Source: Pseudaminobacter sp040045035 (GTDB lineage Bacteria > Pseudomonadota > Alphaproteobacteria > Rhizobiales > Rhizobiaceae). From it: a stretch of DNA of 64,000 bases. Position 1 is the first letter of the stretch. Every line of letters starts with the position of its first letter. This document shows positions 36,033 to 43,991 of the stretch, piece after piece. Location of the stretch: contig NZ_JBDZDS010000008.1 in the NCBI RefSeq assembly GCF_040045035.1, forward strand, positions 1 to 64,000. Reading direction: 5' to 3'. Position numbers and translations under genes: made by a program. The notes beneath the pieces are model-generated. The model searched no databases and was not told where the DNA came from. It worked only from the letters and a program-made list of their open reading frames with translations.

Positions 36033-36514
36033 TGAGATCGGTGCTGCCCTATCCGCTGCTCGCCTTGTTGCTCCTGGCGATGTGGATCCTGCTGAACGGC
36101 TTCTCGGTCGGCCAGCTGCTGCTCGGCGGCGTGGTGGCTGCCGCCGCCTCCGCTGTCATGGCGCAGCTGCAGCCGGCAAAGCCCAGGCTGCGTAGCTGGC
36201 GGGCAATCGGTCGGCTGCTGTTGGTCGTCCCGGTCGACATCTTCCGCTCGAACGTCGCCGTCTCGCGCCTGATCCTGGCCGGCACACGCGGGCGGAAGGT
36301 GTCCGGCTTCGTCACCATACCGCTGGCTCTGCGCGACCGTACCGGTCTGGCCATACTGGCCTGCATCATCACCAGCACGCCGGGCACGGCGTGGGTGGAA
36401 TATGACTCGAACCGCAGCATCCTTCTTCTCCACGTCCTCGACCTGGAAAGCGAGGACTGGGTCAAGCTGATCAAGACCCGCTACGAGCAGCCCCTGAGGG
36501 AGATATTCGGATGA
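36029..36514 (+). CDS. mrpE: Mrp antiporter subunit E
   Basis: 161-residue subunit with two N-terminal helices and a soluble C-terminal domain (ACIITSTPGTAWVEYD ... LLLHVLDLESEDWVKLIKTRYE), the standard MrpE pattern. Overlaps mrpD and mrpF by four bases each. Confidence 0.92.
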   Translation: MMRSVLPYPLLALLLLAMWILLNGFSVGQLLLGGVVAAAASAVMAQLQPAKPRLRSWRAIGRLLLVVPVDIFRSNVAVSRLILAGTRGRKVSGFVTIPLALRDRTGLAILACIITSTPGTAWVEYDSNRSILLLHVLDLESEDWVKLIKTRYEQPLREIFG

Positions 36515-36795
36515 GCGCCGCAATCATCCTCGCCTGGTCGCTGACGATCTCGCAAATTCTCCTCGGGGTGGCGATGGCCATCGCAGCCTTTCGCATGATC
36601 GTCGGGCCGCGCGCGCAGGACCGTGTTCTCGCTCTGGATGCCTTCTACGTGGCGGGCATGCTGATGCTCGTCGTGCTCGGGATTCGTACCGGAAGCACGC
36701 TCTATTTCGAGGTGGCCCTCATCATTGCCCTTCTGGGCTGCGTGTCCACCATTGCGCTGGCAAAGTTCCTCATGCGTGGCGAGGTCATCGAATGA
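36511..36795 (+). CDS. mrpF: Mrp antiporter subunit F
   Basis: 94-residue subunit with three membrane segments and the family motif RMIVGPRAQDRVLALDAF (near 28-45). Overlaps mrpE and mrpG by four bases each. Confidence 0.92.
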   Translation: MSAAIILAWSLTISQILLGVAMAIAAFRMIVGPRAQDRVLALDAFYVAGMLMLVVLGIRTGSTLYFEVALIIALLGCVSTIALAKFLMRGEVIE

Positions 36796-37187
36796 CTGAC
36801 ATGGCGGACTTGCCAGCCTGGGCGGCACTGCTTGTCGCCTTCCTCGTGCTCGCCGGCGCCGGGCTGACGCTGATCGGGGTGGTAGGGATGCTGCGGCTGC
36901 GCAGCTTCTACGAGCGCGTGCATGCGCCCACCCTCGGCACCAGTTTCGGAACGATCAGCATTCTCGTCGCCTCGATGATCTTCTTCTCGGTGCCGGAGAC
37001 GCGGCTGGTTCTCCATGAGATCCTGATCGGCGTCTTCATTACGGTGACGACGCCTGTGACGCTCATGCTGCTGGCGCGGGCGGCACTCTACCGCGACCGC
37101 GCGGAAGGTGCGGACTTCGTGCCCAGGCACGAAACCGGCCTTGGCGATGCTGGATGCCGGTCGCCTCAAGGCGAGGAGCGGCGATGA
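36792..37187 (+). CDS. mrpG: Mrp antiporter subunit G
   Basis: 131-residue subunit with three membrane segments and the family stretch GVVGMLRLRSFYERVHAPTLG (near 33), then TPVTLMLLARAALYRDR and a hydrophilic tail. Last gene of the mrp operon; the tail converges within 35 bp on the reductase gene read from the other strand. Confidence 0.92.
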   Translation: MTDMADLPAWAALLVAFLVLAGAGLTLIGVVGMLRLRSFYERVHAPTLGTSFGTISILVASMIFFSVPETRLVLHEILIGVFITVTTPVTLMLLARAALYRDRAEGADFVPRHETGLGDAGCRSPQGEERR

Positions 37188-37221
37188 GGATGCGCGCAGG
37201 GCAGGGAGAATAGCCGCAGCG

Positions 37222-38748
37222 TCACGCTGACGCTTCGGCCATCCCCGCCTCGAAATCCAGCGCCTCGATATCGCGCCCGATCGTGGCGAGAGCGACCGTC
37301 TTGCCGGCTTTCCTGTATCTGACCGCGCAGTCGCGTCCCTCGATGCTGCCCTCTATCTCGACCGAATCCCACGATCTCGCATAGCCGACATAGCGGATCG
37401 TCACATCGTAGTGGGCGCTCCAGAAGAATGGCGGGGTCGAATAGGGCTGGCGCAGCCCCAGCATGTTTTCGGCGGCGGCTTGGCCCTGCCGTTCCGCCAC
37501 GACCCAGTGCTCCACGCGCCGCCGCTCGGCGCGTTCGGCGTCCTGCCATTCGGCTATGTCACCCGCCGCGAAGATTCCCGGAATGCTGGTCTGCATGAAT
37601 TCGTCGACCAGGACGCCGCCGTCCACCGCAATTCCGGCGTCTTTTGCCAGAGCGATGCGCGGCTTAACCCCGACGCCCATCACGACGAGATCGGCATCAA
37701 TGACGCGATCGTCGCTCAGCCGCAGCGACCGGTCATCGATGCGCGTTGCGGTCGTTCCGAGGTGGAAATGCACCCCGTGCTCCTCGTGGAGCGATCTGAT
37801 GAACGCGCCGAGTTCCGGGCCGAGGACCTTCTCCAGAGGAGTAGATTCCGGGGCGGCCACGTGGACCTCCAGACCACGCTCGCGCAGGGAGGCGGCGACT
37901 TCGAGCCCGATGAAGCTCGCGCCAAGGATACCGACCGTCCTGGCGTTCTCAGCGGCGGCAATGATTGCACGGCTGTCGGCCAGCGAGCGCAGCACGAACA
38001 CGTTCGCCCGCTCGGCGCCGGGTATCGGCAAGCGCACCGGCTCGGCCCCGGTCGCCAGAAGCAGGCGGTCGAACTGGAAGCCTCGCCCATCGGCGGTGAG
38101 GACCTCGCGGGCCTTGACGTTGATGTGTTCGACGGACGACCTCAACTGCAGGTCGATCTGCTTCCTGGCATAGAATTTCGGCGACCGTAGCGGAATCCAC
38201 GATTCTTCGGCCGTCCCGGCCAGAAACTCCTTCGACAGGTTGGGACGATCGTAAGGGGCGTCGTCATCCGCGCTGATCAGGGTCAGATACCCGCCAAAGC
38301 CTCGTCGGCGAAGCATTTCGGCAGCGGCAAATCCGGCAGCGCCTCCGCCCACGATGACGATGCGCTTCGGGTCGCGCTCCACGTCCGGGGCCGCCATCTC
38401 TGCTGCGGGCAAGCTGCCCGTCACGAAAATCTTGTCGTCGCGGCGCTCCACCTTCCAGCGGCCCAACGGGTCGAACGCGGGCGCTTCCAGCGCCTCGCCC
38501 GTGCGAAGGCTGAAGCAGGCGTGGTGCCAGGGGCATCTGATCGTGTCGCCGACCACGATGCCGTCTCCCAGCGAGGCGCCGTAGTGCGTGCATGTCGCGT
38601 TCACGGCCAGCACCTCGTCGCCGACGCGTGCCAGAACCACGGCCTCGCCGTCGACCTGGCCCTTGAGCAGTCCGTTCTTGCCGAACGCCGAGATCGGCAC
38701 GCCAGCGGCGAGGTCGAGCTCGACCTCCGGATTCCCTTGCGAAGACAT
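37222..38748 (-). CDS. FAD/NAD(P) reductase with N-terminal Rieske domain (AIFM3/ferredoxin-reductase-like)
   Basis: 508-residue self-contained redox protein. An N-terminal Rieske-type [2Fe-2S] domain (CTHYGASLGDG near 54; CPWHHACF near 73) is joined to a pyridine-nucleotide disulfide oxidoreductase-like core: FAD motif VGGGAAGFAAAEML (near 133), NAD motif GILGASFIGLEVAAS (near 270) and GIFAAGDIAEW (near 395), with a reductase C-terminal domain. It could pass electrons between NAD(P)H and a cytochrome or ferredoxin. ATG 38748 is the second of two adjacent ATGs; GGGAGAG is upstream. It opens the hypoxia-type island and faces a FixK-like box 196-209 bases upstream. Confidence 0.88.
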   Translation of the reverse strand: MSSQGNPEVELDLAAGVPISAFGKNGLLKGQVDGEAVVLARVGDEVLAVNATCTHYGASLGDGIVVGDTIRCPWHHACFSLRTGEALEAPAFDPLGRWKVERRDDKIFVTGSLPAAEMAAPDVERDPKRIVIVGGGAAGFAAAEMLRRRGFGGYLTLISADDDAPYDRPNLSKEFLAGTAEESWIPLRSPKFYARKQIDLQLRSSVEHINVKAREVLTADGRGFQFDRLLLATGAEPVRLPIPGAERANVFVLRSLADSRAIIAAAENARTVGILGASFIGLEVAASLRERGLEVHVAAPESTPLEKVLGPELGAFIRSLHEEHGVHFHLGTTATRIDDRSLRLSDDRVIDADLVVMGVGVKPRIALAKDAGIAVDGGVLVDEFMQTSIPGIFAAGDIAEWQDAERAERRRVEHWVVAERQGQAAAENMLGLRQPYSTPPFFWSAHYDVTIRYVGYARSWDSVEIEGSIEGRDCAVRYRKAGKTVALATIGRDIEALDFEAGMAEASA

Positions 38749-38943
38749 CATGGCTCTCCCTCACAACGTCGCCGGCGTTTTCGGTCACGTCCGGCACCGC
38801 TTTGACGTTGCTGAGCGCGATAGGTTCCCGATCAGGCGGGTGGTCGATCAATTTTTTGCGCTGTCCGACGGTTTCCCGTGGCGATCGGCATCCGATGTGG
38901 CTTCGAACCGCTGCTTGAAGCCATCTAAAAATGCGATGCGCGG

Positions 38944-38957
38944 TTGACGTTCATCAA
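38944..38957. promoter_or_regulatory. FNR/FixK-like box upstream of the GYD gene
   Basis: TTGAC-GTTC-ATCAA fits TTGAY-N4-RTCAA. Its centre is 68 bases before the GYD start codon, so a class II promoter (centre at -41.5) would give a leader of about 27 bases. It could also act at a distance on the divergent reductase gene. Site seen; regulator inferred. Confidence 0.65.
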
Positions 38958-39018
38958 TGCCCGGGTCGCCGTGCCATGCGCAGAATGCCGGTCTTTGGGA
39001 TCTCATGGGAGAATGGCA

Positions 39019-39339
39019 ATGGCAATTTTCATCATGCTGACCCGGCTGAGCCACCACGCGCTGCAGTCGCCGCCTTCGCTGGAGGACCTTAGCCATCAGG
39101 TAATGACGCGCATTCGCAAGGAGTGCCCAGAGGTGAAGTGGCAATCAAGCTTCGCCGTGCTTGGTCCGGCAGACTATCTCGACGTCTTCACCGCACCGGA
39201 CATCGCAACGGCCACCAAGGTGGCTACGATCATCCGCACCTTCGGCCATGCCACGACCGAGGTCTGGGCCGCGACGGAGTGGGATCGGTTTGTCGAGCTC
39301 GTGCGCGACCTGCCATCGGCGAGTGCCGCCAGCGGCTGA
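39019..39339 (+). CDS. GYD-domain protein
   Basis: 106-residue protein opening MAIFIMLTRLS and containing SFAVLGPADYLDVFTAPDIAT and a C-terminal TEVWAATEWDRF. The pattern fits the GYD (ferredoxin-like alpha/beta) family of small stress-linked proteins; the molecular role is unknown. GGGAGA lies 7 bases before ATG 39019, whereas the ATG at 39013 is too close to it. The FixK-like box upstream ties it to the low-oxygen set. Confidence 0.75.
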   Translation: MAIFIMLTRLSHHALQSPPSLEDLSHQVMTRIRKECPEVKWQSSFAVLGPADYLDVFTAPDIATATKVATIIRTFGHATTEVWAATEWDRFVELVRDLPSASAASG

Positions 39340-39388
39340 GGATATCCGGAGCGGTTTCCGCCTGCCAATGCGATGATATTGGCTGCAG

Positions 39389-39414
39389 CCGCCATGGCTG
39401 ATCCGCCGTGGCGG
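39389..39414. terminator. Weak hairpin between converging genes
   Basis: CCGCCATGG (39389-39397) can pair with CCGTGGCGG (39406-39414), eight of nine bases, between the ends of the GYD and hibernation-factor genes. No T-run, so terminator function is a guess from position. Confidence 0.3.
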
Positions 39415-39483
39415 ATAGGTCGTGTGCGGCTTTGATGGCAAGGGCGCGCGGCTGACTTCAACCGGGCGGCCGCCTGCGCGCGA

Positions 39484-40065
39484 TCATTGTCGAAAGTTCC
39501 CTTCGCCGCCGCGAGACAGTCGCGCCACGGCGGAAGCATAAGGACCTTTTTCGCCGTCGTGTTCGGTGAAATGCACCCTCGCGCCTACTTCAAGGGACTC
39601 CCATTGACCGTCGGAAGCCATGCTTTCCCGGCGAAAGAAAAATTCTCGGCCGTCATCCGTTGCGATGAAGCCGAACCCCTCCTCAGGCACCAGCCGCGCA
39701 ACCTGCCCCTGCAGCTTTTCCGGATGAGGCTTCACGCCATGACCGCTCATCTCCCGGGCGACATCTTCAAGCTGGCGCTGCGCGGCATTGAAGCTGTCGC
39801 GAATAGCGACGTAGACGTCTTCGTGCGCGTGGTTTGCCTCCCGTTCCCTGCCCACGACGATCTGCCGGCCCGGCACGGTGATGTCGATGCGGATATGATA
39901 GATCTTGCCCTTGTGTCCATGCCGATGCGGTGCCTCCACGACGACGTTGCAAGAAGTCAGCCTCTCGTGAAAGCGCGCAAGCTGATCGATCCGTTCGCGC
40001 ACGGCAGCCTCCACCGCCGGGGACGGGTCCATTCCACGAAAGCTTACTTGCGGCGGGATTTCCAT
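39484..40065 (-). CDS. Ribosome hibernation factor (HPF/RaiA-like) fused to a cold-shock domain
   Basis: 193-residue protein in two parts. The N-terminal S30AE/HPF-like domain (about 1-105, VSFRGMDPSPAVEAAVRERI ... HIRIDITVPGRQIVVGRE) would bind the small ribosomal subunit and silence translation. The C-terminal cold-shock domain (about 117-185) has RNP1-like GFGFIATDDGREFFFRR, which binds single-stranded RNA. HPF-CSD fusions are known in proteobacteria and differ from the long HPF that ends in a dimerisation domain. It follows the 89-residue gene by 17 bp and probably shares its FixK-controlled promoter. Confidence 0.86.
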   Translation of the reverse strand: MEIPPQVSFRGMDPSPAVEAAVRERIDQLARFHERLTSCNVVVEAPHRHGHKGKIYHIRIDITVPGRQIVVGREREANHAHEDVYVAIRDSFNAAQRQLEDVAREMSGHGVKPHPEKLQGQVARLVPEEGFGFIATDDGREFFFRRESMASDGQWESLEVGARVHFTEHDGEKGPYASAVARLSRGGEGNFRQ

Positions 40066-40082
40066 GGCTATGCTGCTCCGCT

Positions 40083-40352
40083 TCAGGCGCCCGAGCCGCC
40101 ACCGGGCTCGTCGAATTCCTCGCTGCCGAGGAGTATCTCGTAGATTCGGGCGGCCGGACTGCCCGGCGGGATATGCCGCATGGGCGTGGTCTCATCATCG
40201 CCCGAGGTCCACGCGACCGCCTGTTCCAGGGCGTCGAGATCCGCGCCGCTCGCCAATATCTCCTTGAGCTTCCAGTCGGATATGGCGCCGCATACGCGAC
40301 GTATGTCTTCTGCCGTCAGCTTTCTCGACGATGGAGGCGGCGCCTTGACCAT
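40083..40352 (-). CDS. Conserved hypothetical protein upstream of the hibernation factor
   Basis: 89-residue acidic soluble protein. After a short proline-rich head it contains KLTAEDIRRVCGAISDWKLKEIL and ADLDALEQAVAWTSGDD, suggesting a compact helical bundle. I recognise similar small proteins of unknown role in rhizobial stress loci, but no named function. GAGAGG precedes ATG 40352. It is first in a two-gene unit with the HPF-CSD gene, and a FixK-like box is centred 66 bases upstream, a spacing suited to activation. Confidence 0.7.
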   Translation of the reverse strand: MVKAPPPSSRKLTAEDIRRVCGAISDWKLKEILASGADLDALEQAVAWTSGDDETTPMRHIPPGSPAARIYEILLGSEEFDEPGGGSGA

Positions 40353-40410
40353 TCGACCTCTCCGCCCTTTGCGGTTTCTGCAATTCTTCGGCACACCGAA
40401 CCCGAGCGCA

Positions 40411-40424
40411 TTGACGAAGATCAA
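40411..40424. promoter_or_regulatory. FNR/FixK-like box between the HPF unit and the SulP-ParB unit
   Basis: TTGAC-GAAG-ATCAA fits TTGAY-N4-RTCAA. Leftward, class II spacing gives a leader of about 24 bases to the 89-residue gene; rightward the leader would be about 77 bases to the SulP gene. One site could therefore serve both divergent units. Confidence 0.68.
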
Positions 40425-40535
40425 GCACGCCGTTGCCGGCCAAGATTAGTTGGGAAAGATGGTTGCGGCATCTTGGGCAGCCCTGCAGGCGTCCCCCCTT
40501 GCCAACAACAGCGACTACGGCATTAAATCAGATGC

Positions 40536-42155
40536 ATGCGCAGAGGCGACCTTATCGCGGGAGTTTCCGTGGCGGGCCTGATGCTGCCGGAAGCGGTGGC
40601 CTACGCATCTATTGCGGGTCTTCCTCCGCAGCGAGCGATCCTTGCCGGCATTGCAGGCTGCCTGGCCTATGCGGTCGTCGGACGCAGCCGCTTCGCCATC
40701 ATCTCGGCGACCTCGTCTTCCGCCGCTATCCTGGCCGCGACCCTGGCGTCGATTCCCAATCTTGACGGTTACAAGCCGGCACTTGCGACGATCGCGGTTG
40801 CGCTGGCCGGCTGCCTCTTCCTGGCCGCGGCCGCAGCTCGACTCGGCGGGTTCACCGGCTTCATCTCGCGGCCGGTTCTGGGCGGCTTCGCCTTTGGCCT
40901 GGCCGTCACCATCATCGTCCACCAGCTGCCCAGCCTCGTGGGGGTCGAGCTTTCGGCGCCCAATCTCTTCGCTTTTCTCGAAAAGCTCGTCGCGGCGCTG
41001 CCGCAATGGAACCTGATGAGCCTGACCGTCGGGGGAATTGCGCTTGCCGCGCTTCTCTTCCTAAAACGCTTCCCGGCCATCCCTGGGGCCTTTGTCGTGC
41101 TGGCGGCGGGGGTGGCCGTGTCGGTCGGCTTTCACTTGCCGGAACGCGGCGTCGCGGTGGTGGGGACGATCGACCTCACGCCCAGCTGGCCGACATTTCC
41201 TGCGCTCGGCTGGTCGGACTACGCGCGGCTCACCCAGTTCACCGTGCCGCTGGTGCTGATCCTGTTTGCCGAATCCTGGGGGACGATCCGGGCACTGGCG
41301 TTGCGCCATGGCGATGCGGTCGACCCCGACCGCGAACTCGGCGCGCTCGGCGTCGCAAACCTTGCCAGCGCGGTCGTGCAGGGCATGCCTGTCGGCGCTG
41401 GGTTCTCCGCTGGATCGGCAAGCGAGGCGGCTGGCGCCGAGACCCGCGCGACCGCCGTGATCGCGGCCCTGGGCCTTGCGGCGCTGATCGCCTTCGCCGC
41501 GCCGCTCGTCGCACAATTGCCCGAGGCAATCCTGGCGGCGGTGGTGATCGCAGCGCTCACCCATTCGCTCGACCCGGCTCCGTTCATGCGGCTGTGGCAT
41601 CTGGGGCGGGATTTTTATATTGCGCTCGGCGCGGCGGTCGCGGTGCTGGTGCTCGGCGTGCTGAACGGTATGCTGGTGGCGATAGCACTGTCGCTGGCAG
41701 CGCTCGTCCAGCGGCTGGCCACCCCACACATCGCGCGGCTCGGGCGGCTCGGGAACACACACGACTACGTCGACGTCGCGCGCCATAGCGATGCCACCTT
41801 GGAGAAGGCAGTCGCGATCTGGCGGCCGACGGAACCGCTGTTTTTCGCCAACGCTGACAGGATCCTGGCCCTGATTACGGCCGAGCTTCGCAAGGAACCG
41901 GCCACGCGGGCCGTGATCGTCAGTCTTGAAGAGAGTGCGGATCTCGACAGCACCGCACTCGACGCCTTGCTGGAATTCGACCGCGCCATATCTGCCAGCG
42001 GCATGCGGGTGCAATTTGCACGCCTGCATGATCGCGTGGGCGACCTGCTGATCGCGGCCGGCGCAAGCGATCTGCTGGCTCGCAGCAGTCACAGCGTCGA
42101 CGATGCCGTCCAGGCTGTGGAGGCATCGGTCCAGGATCCAGGGAGGAAATCATGA
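40536..42155 (+). CDS. SulP-family anion transporter with C-terminal STAS domain
   Basis: 539-residue inner-membrane protein of the SLC26/SulP family, which moves sulfate, bicarbonate, nitrate or dicarboxylates. About 12-14 helices (GLMLPEAVAYASIAGLPPQRA near 14-34 is the SulP signature; GFSAGSASEAAGAETRA near 291) are followed by a STAS domain (about 430-535, AVIVSLEESADLDSTALDAL). ATG 40536 was chosen by frame; the ribosome site is weak. Its stop overlaps the ParB-like gene as ATGA. The substrate is unknown; low-oxygen SulP proteins often carry bicarbonate or sulfate. Confidence 0.88.
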   Translation: MRRGDLIAGVSVAGLMLPEAVAYASIAGLPPQRAILAGIAGCLAYAVVGRSRFAIISATSSSAAILAATLASIPNLDGYKPALATIAVALAGCLFLAAAAARLGGFTGFISRPVLGGFAFGLAVTIIVHQLPSLVGVELSAPNLFAFLEKLVAALPQWNLMSLTVGGIALAALLFLKRFPAIPGAFVVLAAGVAVSVGFHLPERGVAVVGTIDLTPSWPTFPALGWSDYARLTQFTVPLVLILFAESWGTIRALALRHGDAVDPDRELGALGVANLASAVVQGMPVGAGFSAGSASEAAGAETRATAVIAALGLAALIAFAAPLVAQLPEAILAAVVIAALTHSLDPAPFMRLWHLGRDFYIALGAAVAVLVLGVLNGMLVAIALSLAALVQRLATPHIARLGRLGNTHDYVDVARHSDATLEKAVAIWRPTEPLFFANADRILALITAELRKEPATRAVIVSLEESADLDSTALDALLEFDRAISASGMRVQFARLHDRVGDLLIAAGASDLLARSSHSVDDAVQAVEASVQDPGRKS

Positions 42156-42769
42156 TGCAAGGCGCCGAACCCCTTTTGCAGCCTGTGGAGATCGCAACGC
42201 TGCGGCCGACCCAGATGACCGTCGGCTATCGCGAGGTTTCGCTGAAGCGCGCCGAGTGGCGCAAGCGTCAGGAGCGGAGCGGGGAAGAATTCCTCGGTCG
42301 CCATATGGTCCCCGCAGTGTTGGGACCCAAGCAGCGGCACTATCTCATCGACAATCACCATTTGGTCCGGGCGCTGCACGAGGAACATGTCGAGCACGTT
42401 CTCGTCCGGCTGGTTGCGGACTTGAGCATGCTGTCCAAATCGATCTTCTGGACGTTCATGGACAATCGCAACTGGCTTCACCCCTTCGACGCGGACGGAC
42501 AGCGGTGCCCTATCAATCGCATTCCCAAGGCCATCGACGCGCTCGTCGACGACCCGTACCGCTCGCTCGCCGGCGAGCTGCGCAGGGCAGGCGGCTACGG
42601 GAAGGACCCGACGCCCTATTCTGAATTTCTCTGGGCCGATTTCCTGCGGCGTCGGATCGAAAGCAAGGAAATCCAGCGCGACTTCCAGAAATCAGTCGCC
42701 GAAGCGCTGGATCTGGCGCATGGACCAGCAGCCAGCTATCTTCCGGGATGGTGCGGCCCGACCAACTGA
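42152..42769 (+). CDS. ParB-like nuclease-domain protein (ParBc_2 type)
   Basis: 205-residue soluble protein resembling the ParBc_2 family (putative ParB-like nucleases), with EIATLRPTQMTVGYREVSLK, GRHMVPAVLGPKQRHYLIDNHH and VLVRLVADLS. It lacks the DNA-binding half of a partition ParB, so a chromosome-segregation role is unlikely. GGGAGGAAATC precedes the ATG, and the ATGA overlap couples it to the SulP transporter. Family fit is moderate; biochemical role unknown. The FixK-like box in front of SulP should drive it as well. Confidence 0.72.
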   Translation: MMQGAEPLLQPVEIATLRPTQMTVGYREVSLKRAEWRKRQERSGEEFLGRHMVPAVLGPKQRHYLIDNHHLVRALHEEHVEHVLVRLVADLSMLSKSIFWTFMDNRNWLHPFDADGQRCPINRIPKAIDALVDDPYRSLAGELRRAGGYGKDPTPYSEFLWADFLRRRIESKEIQRDFQKSVAEALDLAHGPAASYLPGWCGPTN

Positions 42770-42825
42770 GGCCCGCTGACATCGACGGCGTCCAGTTGGA
42801 CCCGCCGATGATGAAGGCCGCATGC

Positions 42826-42858
42826 AAAAGCCCGCCGCTCGGAGGGCGACGGGCTTTG
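42826..42858. terminator. Bidirectional intrinsic terminator
   Basis: AGCCCGCCG and CGACGGGCT pair (one mismatch) around CTCGGAGGG. TTTGTCT follows on the plus strand and the AAAA before the stem becomes TTTT on the minus strand. It lies between the end of the ParB-like gene and the end of the His-rich gene, ending both. Confidence 0.75.
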
Positions 42859-42874
42859 TCTCCAGCGTGCGATG

Positions 42875-43075
42875 CTACTTGCTGGAAAGCTTGTGTGCTT
42901 CGCTCGTGTGTCGATGGGCCAGCTCGCTTTGCTCCACCGCCGCTGATGCGTGCTGCTGGGCTGCTTCATGGTGGCCCTGGTTGTGGTGATGGGCCGCTTC
43001 ACGGTGATGATGAGCTGCCGCAGAATGATGTCCTGCTGCCGTCATATGGTGCTCTGATGAGGGATGTTTTGCCAT
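42875..43075 (-). CDS. Histidine-rich small protein (SmbP-like, probably metal-binding)
   Basis: 66-residue protein with 17 histidines in repeated HH/HHH clusters (AGHHSAAAHHHREAAHHHNQGHH) spaced by Ala-rich helix-forming stretches. No signal peptide is visible. The pattern resembles SmbP-like copper/nickel-binding peptides, but that is by composition only. AAAGGA lies ahead of ATG 43075, supporting translation. It ends at a bidirectional terminator. Possible roles are metal buffering or storage under low oxygen. Confidence 0.65.
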   Translation of the reverse strand: MAKHPSSEHHMTAAGHHSAAAHHHREAAHHHNQGHHEAAQQHASAAVEQSELAHRHTSEAHKLSSK

Positions 43076-43172
43076 GATCAGGTCCTTTCTGACTGACACA
43101 TCTGCCGCGTCGGAGTGATCGCGGCCCTCACAGAACCCCCATCCGTGGCGATGGTTCCTCGCGGAGAAGGCA

Positions 43173-43364
43173 ATGTCATCGGAGAGGGAGCCCCAGGAAG
43201 CAGAGCGCATTGAGCGCATTGCCCGTGAAGCTTATGAGCGTTGTCATCCGGACGATACGTTCGATGACCTGAAGCGCCGCGCCGCCTTTTCCAGGGAGGA
43301 TCAGGGCCTTCTGCGCGACTGGCTTGAATTTGCCGCGCGGCAGGCGGCCGACAGGCGCAAGTGA
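43173..43364 (+). CDS. Small hypothetical protein
   Basis: 63-residue charged protein (many Glu, Arg and Asp; EREPQEAERIERIAREAYER then FDDLKRRAAFSREDQGLL). Likely a helical soluble peptide. GGAGAA stands just before ATG 43173. It lies between the His-rich gene and fixJ and runs opposite to both. I do not recognise a named family; conservation would need a database search. Confidence 0.55.
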   Translation: MSSEREPQEAERIERIAREAYERCHPDDTFDDLKRRAAFSREDQGLLRDWLEFAARQAADRRK

Positions 43365-43373
43365 GCTGGAGGC

Positions 43374-43991
43374 TCAGCGGGAAGGGAAATCCGCCGCCAG
43401 CGTCATGCGCACGAGCTCGGGCAGGCTCTTGGCATGCATCTTGGACATCACGTTGGCGCGGTGCACCTCTACCGTGCGCGGGCTGATGTCGAGATCGTAG
43501 GCGATGGTCTTGTTGGGCAGGCCGCCCACCACACCCGATAGCACCTGGCGCTCGCGCTCGCTGAGCAGGTTCAACCGGGTCTGGATGGCCGTGACGTCGT
43601 CGGCATCGGCCGGCATGGTCGCCAGCCGCTGTACGGCGCGCTCGATTGCCTCGATGAGCCGCCCCTCCTCGAACGGCTTTTCGATGAAGTCGAGGGCGCC
43701 GGCCTTCATCGCCTCCACGGCCATCGGCACGTCGCCATGGCCGGTGATGACGATCGCCGGAATCCTGATCTGGTCCGCTTGCAGGCGGCGCAGCAATTCC
43801 ACGCCGCTGATGTCGGTCATGCGCAGATCGGTCAGCAGGCAACCCTTGCCGATGCCGGGAGCTGCCGCGAGGAAGGCCGTGGCGGTCTCGTGGACGCGCA
43901 CGGCGAAGCCGGCCATGGTCAGCAGGAAGGCGAGCGATTTCCGGGCCTGTTCCTCATCGTCGACGATATGGATGATATAGTCGTCAATCAT
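43374..43991 (-). CDS. fixJ: Two-component response regulator FixJ
   Basis: DNA-binding partner of FixL; the phosphorylated form activates fixK-type genes when oxygen is low. The 205-residue protein has a receiver domain with D11/D12, phospho-acceptor D55 in LLTDLRM and K105 in FIEKPF, then a LuxR-type helix-turn-helix (about 140-200, LSERERQVLSGVVGGLPNKT). Length equals the classical FixJ. Its start lies inside the end of fixL (8-base overlap), so the pair is translationally coupled. Confidence 0.93.
   Translation of the reverse strand: MIDDYIIHIVDDEEQARKSLAFLLTMAGFAVRVHETATAFLAAAPGIGKGCLLTDLRMTDISGVELLRRLQADQIRIPAIVITGHGDVPMAVEAMKAGALDFIEKPFEEGRLIEAIERAVQRLATMPADADDVTAIQTRLNLLSERERQVLSGVVGGLPNKTIAYDLDISPRTVEVHRANVMSKMHAKSLPELVRMTLAADFPSR

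Noticed and set aside
38800..38813. TTGACGTTGCTGAG as another FixK box
   Set aside because: Only the left half fits; the right half (CTGAG) does not resemble RTCAA.
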